Part shown: positions 9,801 through 17,985 of the stretch, one piece after another
How the letters are laid out: each line of letters begins with the position of its first letter
Position numbering within the stretch: position 1 is the stretch's first letter
Source: Pseudomonadota bacterium
GTDB taxonomy: Bacteria > Pseudomonadota > Alphaproteobacteria > SP197
Assembly (NCBI GenBank): GCA_039028155.1
Contig: JBCCIS010000009.1
Coordinates: forward strand, 1-64,000
Length of the DNA: 64,000 nucleotides
Reading direction: 5' to 3'
The notes under the pieces: generated by a model
The model's database searches: none
What the model was told of the DNA's origin: nothing
What the model saw: only the letters and a program-made list of their open reading frames with translations
Program-made: the position numbers and the translations under genes

Positions 9801-10106
9801 CGCGAGCGCGCGCTGGCAACAATCTGGCAGGACGCGCTTGGCCGCCCAGAGATCAGCCGCCATGATGACTTCTTCGCATTGGGCGGCACGTCACTAATCG
9901 CCATGCAGGTGGTTTCACGCATCAGACGCGACCTGAAAGTAAACGCCGATTTGCTCGACCTGTTTGAAGAACCTGAAATTGCGTTGCTGGCTGCACGGCT
10001 CGAGGCGCGCGAACCGGCGGATGCCGGTTCCGGCGCCAAGCTGACCCAGCGGCGTCGAACACACGTAGACCTGTCGACCGTGGCGGGTCCGGGAGCGAGC
10101 GCCTAG
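6879..10106 (+). CDS. Non-ribosomal peptide synthetase, one module C-A-PCP
   Basis: 1075 residues forming a single elongation module. The C domain (about 18-450) begins EDVYPLTDMQHGIL and has an intact HHxxxDG motif (His152-His153 to Asp157, HHLVVDGWS). The A domain (about 475-960) has YVIFTSGSTGEPKG at 612, NEYGPTETT at 754, YRTGDLA, and Lys in AGKVDRTQ. The PCP serine is Ser1005 in LGGTS, a variant of LGGDS. Aligned by eye to GrsA, the pocket residues read D-G-T-D-L-A-E-V-W-K, which matches no code I recognise; the DGT..AEV pattern resembles some Tyr pockets, but the acidic residue at position 278 would also suit a basic side chain. It carries no release domain, so it must hand its chain to another protein, most simply the next gene, whose ATG is only 2 nt downstream of its stop codon. 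No MbtH-like gene was seen in the window. Confidence 0.95.
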   Translation: MPDQQPSASGTAAKGPIEDVYPLTDMQHGILVRCVSYPDQPVYMGQWWAEIQGALDEQAFADAWNVVVERHTALRSAFHWELKDQPFQVVHRQAPLSVEMLDWSASADWRHDLQVFLKADREKIFDLKRPPLMRVRLVRLADDRHVIIWTRHHLVVDGWSLGVILDEVFTAYRALKDSQSPVLGGALPFRSYVDWDKGRDSASALAHWRDVLAGFDQSALAAGELATAADLAELVETVDEQTTTRLLERARDARLTPNTLVQGAWALVLSRLVGRDDVLFGSVETQRPAHLLDDGAATLVGPQIAVLPVRAKLDNTPLGDWLAELQAAMVAGRDAGGVGLDAIREIIDQPRDALPFESLVGFQNYPLDESKPLKEAGLSVIDSADISLPDMPLNLMVETGDSMTLRLIVDRRRHTEDQAGNTLAMLATALHAVADGTAGPVNEIDVLPEDMTRRLLDVYAGNVDLDVPEPVVPDLILRHAQSTPSAVALRYGQQAITYQQLAGTACGIAEQIGRAEEAANRRIGVMMDRSPTGIAALVGVMLAGAAYVPLDPEGSSGRRDRILSAAGIDTVVTSSDYADQFPHCRVVLVDGMANDVKNDIAPTLPSSDDEAYVIFTSGSTGEPKGVIVGQDNLRYHVAARAAAYPDQPVDTFLLTFPIHFDGSVTVIFSTLATGGTLVLPEPVEATDPERLAALIKSAGVTHTDMIPSMWSLVLEAAEPVDLASIRLALVAAEPCPRDLVAAHDAKLPGVPLYNEYGPTETTVWATLHRCEPSEHETTVPIGRPIPGTRVYLLDSLGRLSPPSSIGELTVAGPAVARGYIGADEATAAKFTPNSFASDPVYASAYRTGDLAAFDPDGQLAFHGRADHQVKVNGHRIELGEIEACLASHPDIKEAVVVVRQDGDRPAHLVAHIAGADLPEADDLRQYTGGHLPAYMVPNVMVRHDRLPRTVAGKVDRTQLPAPIDETPAAPPEGERERALATIWQDALGRPEISRHDDFFALGGTSLIAMQVVSRIRRDLKVNADLLDLFEEPEIALLAARLEAREPADAGSGAKLTQRRRTHVDLSTVAGPGASA

Positions 10107-10110
10107 CACA

Positions 10111-13100
10111 ATGAACAGCGGCTATTTGGCCAGTGTGTCGTTTGGACAGCGCCAGATCAGGTTCCTTGAGCTGCTGCGTCCAGGCCAATCGACCTTCGCC
10201 ATGCCGCTCATCGTCGACATCACGGGCCCGGCCGACCCGGCTGCGCTGTGTGATGCCTTGCAGGCGGTGGTCGATCGTCACGACATTCTGCGCGCGTCCT
10301 TCCCGCTCATCGACGGTTCGCCGGTGCAGGCTGTACGCGACGCCATGCCGCTTGAGATTGAGTCAACGGATGTCGATGAAGCGGGTTCGGAGGCTTGGCG
10401 CGCCGGTCTGTTGAAGGCGGCCGACGAGCTGGCGGCGCTCCCCTTCGACCTGACGGCCGGACCGCTGATCCGAGCGCGGCTGTTGCGGGGGGCTAACAAG
10501 CACCATGGCGTCGTTGTTGTCCTGCACCACATCCTTGCCGATGGCGCCTCACTCGACATTCTGGCGCGCGACTTCGTTGCTGCCTACGACGCGGCGACTT
10601 CGGGTAGGGCGCCGGACCGCGCTGAACTGCCACTGCAGTTCACGGACTTTGCCGATTGGGAACAGGAGAGCTTCGGTGAGGCCAACACCCCTGAACTCGA
10701 CGCCGCCGTGGACTATTGGCGGACACAACTTCGCAACGCGCCCTCGGTGCTTGACCTGCCATTTGATCGCAAGCGCCGCACCGATGGGGAAACCGCCAGC
10801 GCGCATCACAGCCTGACCGTCAGAGGTCCCATCGCCGAGCGGCTCAACGCTATCGCGCGGCAATCAGGCGCGACACCACTGATGGTCTATCTTGCCGTCT
10901 GGATCGCCGTGTTGCGCCGCTGGAGCGGCCTTGACGACCTGGTTGTCACCATCCCGATCTCGAAGCGGACACGGCCAGAACTGGCCGACCTGATCGGTCT
11001 CCTCGTCGATACCCTGCCGATCCGCACGACTGTCGACGGCGAGACGACATTCCGCGATCTCCTGGGCCAGGTGCGCCAGGCCATGCTTGAAGCCATGGAA
11101 CATCGCGAGTTGCCGTTCGAGCGCATTGTTCAGGCGATCGGCATCGAACGGCGCAGCGACATCATTCCGCTGATGCAGGTCCTGTTCGGCGCCCATCAGG
11201 ATCAGGACGCGCTGCCCGAAACCGCCGATGGCTGCCACTTCGACCTCTTGAGCGACAGCGTTGAACAGGCGGCGAAGACTGACCTTTCGATGGTCTACCG
11301 ACCCGGTCCCGACTCGCTTGATCTGTGGTGTCGGTATGACGCGATGCTATTTGACGCATCGACGGTTGAGGCCCTGCTGACTTGGTACGGCAAGGTCGCG
11401 AAGGCCGTCGCCGATCAGCCGGACACTCTGATCGATGCCATTCCTCTGTTGGATGAGGCAGAGGGCAGAGACCTCGCCGAGCGGTTCAATGCGACGCAGC
11501 GCACCTATGCGCGCGACACGTCCGCGATCGATGTGTTCTACGAGATCGCGAAGGCATCGCCTTCTGCTACCGCTATCGAAGAGGACGGCACACCGCTTCG
11601 CTACGGTGAGCTTGAACCTCGTGTGCGCAGGCTCGCTTCCGTGCTGGCTGCTGAAGGTGTTGGCAAGGGCGACGCCGTCATTCTCGCCATGACGCTCTCG
11701 GCGACGTGTATTGAGATGATGCTCGCGGTCTTGACCCTCGGTGCCGTATTCGCGCCGATCGATCCGAACTACCCGAAGGCGCGCCGCGACGAGCTCGCAG
11801 GCAGTATCGATGCGCACTTCGCCATCGCACACGATCATGACCTTGAGCTTGCGGTGGAAACCGTGTTGCTGGCCGGCGACCTGCAGTCACGCGCTGCGAC
11901 GATGGAGCCGCATCCCGGCACATCGGTCGATGCCGCCGATGCCGCCTATGTCATGTTCACTTCCGGCTCGACCGGCGTGCCGAAGGGTGTCGCTGTGCCG
12001 CACAGGGCTGTCGTCAGGCTGGTCGACAACACCGATTTCTGCAAATTCGGGCCCCATACCCGGTGCGTGGCCTATTCCAATCCCGCCTTCGACGCATCAA
12101 CGCTGGAGGTTTGGGCGCCGCTGTTGAACGGCGGCACCGTCGTGCCCGTCGACCGCACGGTCATGATGGACGCCCGATCGTTGCGCGCGTTCCTGTCGGC
12201 CAACGACATCAATCTGGTCTGGATGACCGCCGGCCTGTTTCAGCAGATCGTCTCGGTTGATGCCACGGTGTTTGCCGGCGACCGCACGCTGATCGCCGGT
12301 GGCGATGTGGTCAACCCGGCCTCGGCGCGTGCCGTTCTCGCCGCCGGCGAGGGCACCGGGTTCCGGCTGCTGAACGGGTACGGCCCGACCGAAAACACGG
12401 TGTTCAGCACGGTCTACGACATCGGTGACCTCGACGAGGCGGCGACGACGATTCCGATCGGCAGACCGATTGCCAACAGCACGGCCTATGTGCTCGATCC
12501 GAACGGCCAGCCGGCGCCGGTCGGTGTCGTCGGTGAAATCTTCGTCGGCGGTGACGGTGTTGCGCTCGGTTATATCGGCGATCCCGACCGCACGGCCTCG
12601 AGTTTCCCGATCGATCCCTTCTCCGCGCAACCGGGCGCGCGCATGTACCGCACCGGTGATCTCGGCCGCTGGCGCGATGACGGCGTCATCCAGTTCGTCG
12701 GCCGTGCCGACAACCAGGTCAAGGTACGCGGCTTCCGTATCGAACTAAACGAGATCTCGGCCGCTCTATCGCGCCACCCGGACGTTGCCGCGGTCACCGT
12801 TACCGCGCCACGGCAGGGATCCGGAACGCGGCAACTGGTTGCTTACGTGGTGGCCAAAGAAGGCGCGACGCTGGATCACGGCGCCCTGCGCACCTATCTG
12901 CAGTCGCAGTTGCCGCCGCACATGCTGCCGCATGCCTATGTCGCAATGGACGAACTGCCGCTTACCATCAACGGCAAGGTCGACACCAAGGCGCTTCCGC
13001 CGGTCGAGGAGCAGCACTATGACCGGGCCGACAGCGTCGTCGCGCCACGCAACAGCGACGAACGCCAGCTTTGTGATATCTGGAAGGAGCTGCTGAGTCA

Positions 13101-16100
13101 GACCGAGATCGGCATTCACGACAACTTCTTCCGCGTTGGCGGCGACTCGATCCTGGCCATACGCATGGTCGCCCGCGCCTTCGATGCGGGCCTGTCGATC
13201 AATCTGAAGGATGTCTTCGAGCATCAGACGATCGAAGGCCTGGCGACGGTCGCGGTCTCGCAACGACAGCAACACGCCTTGGGATCCGGCGACCAGTTTT
13301 TTGCGATGGAACTGTTGCCACAGGCAGGCGACGAAACCGTGCCCTTCGCTCTTGCCAGCGTGGTCATGGATCACGCGATCGGCTCTGTCGAACTGGGCTT
13401 TGCCATCCAACGCCTGGCGGAGCGTCATGACGCGCTGCGCCTCAGGGTTATCGCCGACGGCGTCACCCGGCGGCTGACGGTCGATGAGTTCCTGCCCGTG
13501 GTGCCGGTCCGCACGGTCGACGTGCCTGGACTGGACGACGATCAGATCGAAGCCTGGATCGACACGAAGCGCGATCGGCTCGGCCGCGGTCTGGATCTCA
13601 CGACCGGTGTCACGATTGCCGCCACATTGGTGGACCGGCCCCCCCACCTAGGGCCGGTCCTCGTCATCGCCCTGCACCGCGCCGTCGCCGATGAACGCTC
13701 GCTCGCGCTACTGATCACAGAGCTGGAACTGGAAGTCGGCGCCGGCCTCGATACCAGCCAGGCGCTTGTGTCCGGCCCGACATTCAAGGAGTGGCTCAAC
13801 TGGCTTCGCGATTACGCGTCCAGCAAAACGGTACGCGACTGCGCCTCGGCCATGGAATCGCAGCCGAACCATGCGGGCCCGCCGGTCTTTGTGGACGACC
13901 GCGGCCTGGCTGACGTGCGGGCCGAAGTGTGGCTGGAGCCGGCGTTGACGCGTGCGCTGACCGTTGAGATGCCGCCACGGCTGGGCGTCGCACCCATCGA
14001 TCCCATCCTGGCCGCCATGCGTGGTGTCGTCGCGCCCGTGCAGGCCGGCGATGATCTGGTGATTGAGACGCTGGACGGTCTTCGGGCACTGCCGGATAGC
14101 GCCCCCGCCACCGACGGTGTCATCGGCAACATGGACTCGGTTTTGCCGGTTCGATTGGGACCTCCAACACACAACCAGGCAGAGCGCCTGAGAGCGGCGA
14201 AGGCGGCGCGCCAGGCTGTCGAGGCGATCGGTCCGGTCTGTCGGGTCGTGCAGACAACCTTCGATCTTCCCGCCGCGCAGGTCGGCGTTGTCTTGCGCTC
14301 ACCAACGCACCCGGATGGACCATTGCGACCGCATCAAGTGCCCGGGTTCTCGAACGCCGTACGCTCTGCGCTGATCGCCGACCTGGTCGACGGGCGGATG
14401 CGCTTGCAGTGGATCGGCGCCCAAGCAACGGCCGATGCGGCGATGGTCCTGCGGCACATGGCCAACGACCTCGCGACCTTCGCGGCTTGGGCCAAAGAGC
14501 AGCGCGCCCCGCTGCGGACACCCCTGGACTTCCCCTTGGCCGGCCTGACCGACGAAACGCTGGGGCGTGTTTCCGGCGGCGATCCCAATGTCGAGGATAT
14601 CTATCCGTTGTCGCCGATGCAGGAAGCGATGCTGGTGCATTCGCTGTCGGCGACCGGATCTGAGGTCAACTTCGAACAAAGCTGCACGCGTTTCACCGGC
14701 CCCCTCGACGTCGCGGCCTTCCAGCGCGCCTGGACCTATGTCTTCGACCGCCACCCTGTCTTGCGTACGACGTTCCGGTGGCGCGGCCTGGAACGTCCGC
14801 TGCAAATCGTTCACCAGCATATGCCAGCCCCATTGGTTATCGAAACGTGGTCCGCGTTCGACGAGGCAAGACTGGACGACGCCTTGACCGACGATCGTGC
14901 CTCGGGTTTCGACCTGGAAACCGGCCCTCTCGTGCGCATGACCTTGATCAAGACATCATCCGATGAGGCCTATCTGATCGCGAGCTTCCATCACCTGCTG
15001 GTCGATGGCTGGTGCCTTTCCCGACTGGACTGGGAAGTGCGCGCCGCCTACGAAGCCTTTCATCGTGGCACGCGGCCGATGCTGGAACCCGTCGCGCCCT
15101 ATCGCGACTACATCGCCTGGCTGGCCGACGTCGATCGCGCTGCGATGCGACGTTACTTCTCGGCGAGCCTGACCAATCCGCCGGACCAGCTGCCGATACG
15201 CCCTGTCGAACCGCGCCGAGGTTTCGCGACCTCGCGTCTTGTGCTTGACCGGCCAACAAGCGGCGCGCTCAACGGCCTGGCACGCCGGCGCGGCGCCACG
15301 ATTGGCGCGTTGGCGCATCTGGCCTGGGGTCTGTGGTCAGCGGCCAGTCGCGGCACGGACGACACGGTCTTTTGCACAACGGTCTCCGGGCGCCCGCCGA
15401 ACATTCCGGGTGTCGAGCAGATGGTCGGGCTATTCATCAACAACCTGCCGCTCAGGCTTCAGTTTGATGACCGCACACCCGTCAGCGATCTGGCCGCCGG
15501 CGTGCAGACGCAACTCGGCGAATTGCAGAGCCATGCCTATATCTCGCCGCTTGATGTGCTGGACGCGGCCGACGCGACGGATCGGGCGGCCGGTCTGTTC
15601 GACACGCTGGTCGTGGTCGAGAACGTGCCGTCGGGCACCAGTGCGTGGGCCGGCTCGGCCGACCTGACCGTCGAGTCCGTTCACGGCACCCTCAAGACCG
15701 CCTATGGCCTGACCTTTGTTGTCATTCCAGGCGAAGAGATCGTGCTCTCCCTGGTATTGCCGGATGCCGACGGCGGCGCCGGCGCGGAGGGCGAGGCGAT
15801 CCTTCAGGAGATCAGCGCAATTTTGACCGCCTTGCCGTCAGCGATCGACGGGATCGTCGCCGACCTCCCCTTGCCGACCGCGCGGGCTCTGGCGCGCCCG
15901 TCGGCGCCACGGCCGGGCGGGATGTCTGGCTCGCTGACGCAGAGACCGCGCAGCACATTAGAGGCGATCGTCGCCGATACGGTCGCTTCCATGGTCGATG
16001 GTGATATCGCGCTGGATGATGACTTCGCGAGCCTTGGCCTTACCTCGCTCAGCATCGCCAATCTGGCGGCGCGTCTTGCCGCGCAGCTGGGTCGCCCGGT

Positions 16101-17043
16101 GCCCGTGACACTGATGCTGGAACACCGCAGCGTAGCGGCCTTGGCGGCAGCGCTGGGTGAAGCTCAGGACTGGGACGCGGTCGTGGCGATGTCTGGCGGC
16201 GCCGGCGAACCGTTCGTCTGCGTCCATCCCATTGCCGGCGACGTCAGTGCGTTCCTGGATCTGGCGCGCGCGATGCCGGACGACCTTCCATTCTGGGCGC
16301 TTCAGGCGCCGGGACTGGAACCAGGACAGGCTCCCATCGACAGTGTCGAGGGGCTGGCGGCGGCCAATCTGACGGCGCTTTCAAAACGCGGTCTTACAGC
16401 GCCACGGTGGTTGGGCGGCTATTCGTTCGGCGGGATCGTGGCTTTCGAGATGGCGCGCCAGATGGCAGCGGACGACATGGCGACCGAACGGCTCGTCATC
16501 ATCGATACACCGGCGCCGCTCGGGCACGTTTCGGTGCTCAGCAGCGACCCGGATACCGCGCATGCCGAATGGTTGCTGCGCATGGCCGATGTCCGCGCGC
16601 GTTATCACAAGGCCGCACCCCCCTTCGACCTCAACGACCTCCAGCAACGCGACCAGACCGAACGCATCGCGTTCGCGGCGCAGCGCTTGCACGACAGCGG
16701 CATGCTGCCATTAGACGCGGACGCCGCTTGGCTGGGCCGAGCCCACCACACCGGCATGACGCTCTACAACGCGTTCCTTAACTACGCACCCGATCCCGCC
16801 GCGGCACGCGACCTGCCGATGGGGCTGATTCGCGCGTCAAGCCAGGAGTCGGGCGACCTTGATGAAGTCGAACAACGCTGGCGTAACGACCCGACGATGG
16901 GATGGTCCCAATTCATCGATGGGACAATCGATATCGTGACGGTCGAGGGTGATCACGTCTCGATCCTCGCCGGCGCACAAGCGGCTTCGGTGGCCGAAGC
17001 GATCAGGTCGATCCTGCTTCGCGTTCCCGTCGCCGCACAGTGA
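10111..17043 (+). CDS. Non-ribosomal peptide synthetase C-A-PCP-E*-C-PCP-TE, terminal
   Basis: 2310 residues. Order seen: C1 (about 10-440, HHILADG at 139); A (about 470-955, YVMFTSGSTGVPKG at about 612, NGYGPTENT at 754); PCP1 (Ser1013 in VGGDS); an epimerase-like domain (about 1060-1470) with its motifs degraded; C2 (about 1490-1920, HHLLVDG at 1627-1628); PCP2 (Ser1979 in LGLTS); and a C-terminal type I thioesterase (about 2030-2300, GYSFGG with nucleophile Ser2105). By eye the A pocket reads D-A-L-W-I-G-G-V-F-K, close to valine codes (DAFWIGGTFK type). There is no A domain between C2 and PCP2; a proline-rich linker joins them, so that PCP must be loaded by another protein or not aminoacylated at all. 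The TE makes this the probable releasing enzyme, by hydrolysis or cyclisation. Confidence 0.95.
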   Translation: MNSGYLASVSFGQRQIRFLELLRPGQSTFAMPLIVDITGPADPAALCDALQAVVDRHDILRASFPLIDGSPVQAVRDAMPLEIESTDVDEAGSEAWRAGLLKAADELAALPFDLTAGPLIRARLLRGANKHHGVVVVLHHILADGASLDILARDFVAAYDAATSGRAPDRAELPLQFTDFADWEQESFGEANTPELDAAVDYWRTQLRNAPSVLDLPFDRKRRTDGETASAHHSLTVRGPIAERLNAIARQSGATPLMVYLAVWIAVLRRWSGLDDLVVTIPISKRTRPELADLIGLLVDTLPIRTTVDGETTFRDLLGQVRQAMLEAMEHRELPFERIVQAIGIERRSDIIPLMQVLFGAHQDQDALPETADGCHFDLLSDSVEQAAKTDLSMVYRPGPDSLDLWCRYDAMLFDASTVEALLTWYGKVAKAVADQPDTLIDAIPLLDEAEGRDLAERFNATQRTYARDTSAIDVFYEIAKASPSATAIEEDGTPLRYGELEPRVRRLASVLAAEGVGKGDAVILAMTLSATCIEMMLAVLTLGAVFAPIDPNYPKARRDELAGSIDAHFAIAHDHDLELAVETVLLAGDLQSRAATMEPHPGTSVDAADAAYVMFTSGSTGVPKGVAVPHRAVVRLVDNTDFCKFGPHTRCVAYSNPAFDASTLEVWAPLLNGGTVVPVDRTVMMDARSLRAFLSANDINLVWMTAGLFQQIVSVDATVFAGDRTLIAGGDVVNPASARAVLAAGEGTGFRLLNGYGPTENTVFSTVYDIGDLDEAATTIPIGRPIANSTAYVLDPNGQPAPVGVVGEIFVGGDGVALGYIGDPDRTASSFPIDPFSAQPGARMYRTGDLGRWRDDGVIQFVGRADNQVKVRGFRIELNEISAALSRHPDVAAVTVTAPRQGSGTRQLVAYVVAKEGATLDHGALRTYLQSQLPPHMLPHAYVAMDELPLTINGKVDTKALPPVEEQHYDRADSVVAPRNSDERQLCDIWKELLSQTEIGIHDNFFRVGGDSILAIRMVARAFDAGLSINLKDVFEHQTIEGLATVAVSQRQQHALGSGDQFFAMELLPQAGDETVPFALASVVMDHAIGSVELGFAIQRLAERHDALRLRVIADGVTRRLTVDEFLPVVPVRTVDVPGLDDDQIEAWIDTKRDRLGRGLDLTTGVTIAATLVDRPPHLGPVLVIALHRAVADERSLALLITELELEVGAGLDTSQALVSGPTFKEWLNWLRDYASSKTVRDCASAMESQPNHAGPPVFVDDRGLADVRAEVWLEPALTRALTVEMPPRLGVAPIDPILAAMRGVVAPVQAGDDLVIETLDGLRALPDSAPATDGVIGNMDSVLPVRLGPPTHNQAERLRAAKAARQAVEAIGPVCRVVQTTFDLPAAQVGVVLRSPTHPDGPLRPHQVPGFSNAVRSALIADLVDGRMRLQWIGAQATADAAMVLRHMANDLATFAAWAKEQRAPLRTPLDFPLAGLTDETLGRVSGGDPNVEDIYPLSPMQEAMLVHSLSATGSEVNFEQSCTRFTGPLDVAAFQRAWTYVFDRHPVLRTTFRWRGLERPLQIVHQHMPAPLVIETWSAFDEARLDDALTDDRASGFDLETGPLVRMTLIKTSSDEAYLIASFHHLLVDGWCLSRLDWEVRAAYEAFHRGTRPMLEPVAPYRDYIAWLADVDRAAMRRYFSASLTNPPDQLPIRPVEPRRGFATSRLVLDRPTSGALNGLARRRGATIGALAHLAWGLWSAASRGTDDTVFCTTVSGRPPNIPGVEQMVGLFINNLPLRLQFDDRTPVSDLAAGVQTQLGELQSHAYISPLDVLDAADATDRAAGLFDTLVVVENVPSGTSAWAGSADLTVESVHGTLKTAYGLTFVVIPGEEIVLSLVLPDADGGAGAEGEAILQEISAILTALPSAIDGIVADLPLPTARALARPSAPRPGGMSGSLTQRPRSTLEAIVADTVASMVDGDIALDDDFASLGLTSLSIANLAARLAAQLGRPVPVTLMLEHRSVAALAAALGEAQDWDAVVAMSGGAGEPFVCVHPIAGDVSAFLDLARAMPDDLPFWALQAPGLEPGQAPIDSVEGLAAANLTALSKRGLTAPRWLGGYSFGGIVAFEMARQMAADDMATERLVIIDTPAPLGHVSVLSSDPDTAHAEWLLRMADVRARYHKAAPPFDLNDLQQRDQTERIAFAAQRLHDSGMLPLDADAAWLGRAHHTGMTLYNAFLNYAPDPAAARDLPMGLIRASSQESGDLDEVEQRWRNDPTMGWSQFIDGTIDIVTVEGDHVSILAGAQAASVAEAIRSILLRVPVAAQ

Positions 17044-17091
17044 CAGCCAAGCAACCGCCCTTTATCACGCAATCATCACGTAGGACCCAGC

Positions 17092-17943
17092 ATGAGCAAA
17101 GCCATCGTAACCTTCGCCGTCGGCAAAGCCACGACCGACATGTTCAACGATTACGTCCATGAATCATGGAAACGGTACGCGTTCCGCCACGGCTATGAGC
17201 TTATCGTCCTGGATCAGCCCGTGCGCCCGGACGCCCTGACCGAAGAACGGCCGATCGTCTTTCAACGGCTCGTGTTGTTCGAACATCCAGAGGTCGGGCG
17301 TTTCGACGACGTCGTCTATGTCGATGCCGACATCATCATCAATTACCGCGACGCCCCGTGCATCGTGTCGCAACATGGCGGAGGCGGCATCGGCATGACC
17401 GCCACAGACTTTGACCGGGGTTACGTCGATCCGGTCGAACACACGGCATTTGCCGGGCGGATGGCGCAAGCTGGACAAGCGGAACCGGGTGAGAACAGTG
17501 AAAAGGCCCTAAAACAACTTGTCCTTCAGAACTTGCAAACAATCGATCCAGCCTGGCAAAGAGCGGTCTTCATGAATGCCGGCGTTCTGGTCCTGAACCA
17601 ACAGCGGCACGCCGACTTTCTTGTCGACGTCTTCGATCGCTACAACGACGATGTGATCTATCCCGGCGCTGAACAGACGATTCTGACCTATGAGCTCCTG
17701 CGGTCTGGCAACCACACGCAACTTCAGGACGCCTACAATCGGTACTGGGTTCAGGTTAGGGCCGGCCACTATCCGTTTCTCTTGACCGGCGATGCATCAC
17801 CCGACCTGCGTCGCCAGTGCGTGACGGCCGCCTTGTGCAACAGCTACTTCCTGCATTTCGCCGGCCCGGCCGACGTCAAAGACGATATGCCGCTGGTCGA
17901 CCTGCAAGCGCTTGAAACACCACGAGGTGTTTTTAACATTTGA
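17092..17943 (+). CDS. Glycosyltransferase-like protein (GT-A fold)
   Basis: 283 residues, near the size of small GT8/GT34-type enzymes. An N-terminal strand (KAIVTFAVGK), a conserved arginine-rich helix and the metal-binding DxD motif in VVYVDADIII (Asp78, Asp80) support a nucleotide-sugar transferase. FMNAGVLVLN and a late His (YFLHFAG) match the acceptor/metal side of this fold. No membrane segment is visible, so it should be cytosolic. It starts 48 bp after the terminal NRPS with an AGGA SD sequence and is probably co-transcribed, which suggests that the lipopeptide is glycosylated before export. The sugar and acceptor are unknown. Confidence 0.75.
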   Translation: MSKAIVTFAVGKATTDMFNDYVHESWKRYAFRHGYELIVLDQPVRPDALTEERPIVFQRLVLFEHPEVGRFDDVVYVDADIIINYRDAPCIVSQHGGGGIGMTATDFDRGYVDPVEHTAFAGRMAQAGQAEPGENSEKALKQLVLQNLQTIDPAWQRAVFMNAGVLVLNQQRHADFLVDVFDRYNDDVIYPGAEQTILTYELLRSGNHTQLQDAYNRYWVQVRAGHYPFLLTGDASPDLRRQCVTAALCNSYFLHFAGPADVKDDMPLVDLQALETPRGVFNI

Positions 17944-17985
17944 GCTGGTTCGAACGTTCTGCTGGGACGTCCGGGTCGCGGCAGG

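Noticed and set aside
12097-12630. Long minus-strand reading frames antisense to the NRPS genes (also around 8322-9203, 12766-13647, 25757-26932, 29489-31279)
   Set aside because: They are out-of-frame shadows of high-GC coding DNA: Arg/Asp/His-rich composition, no domain-like sequence, and fully overlapped by clear megasynthase domains.
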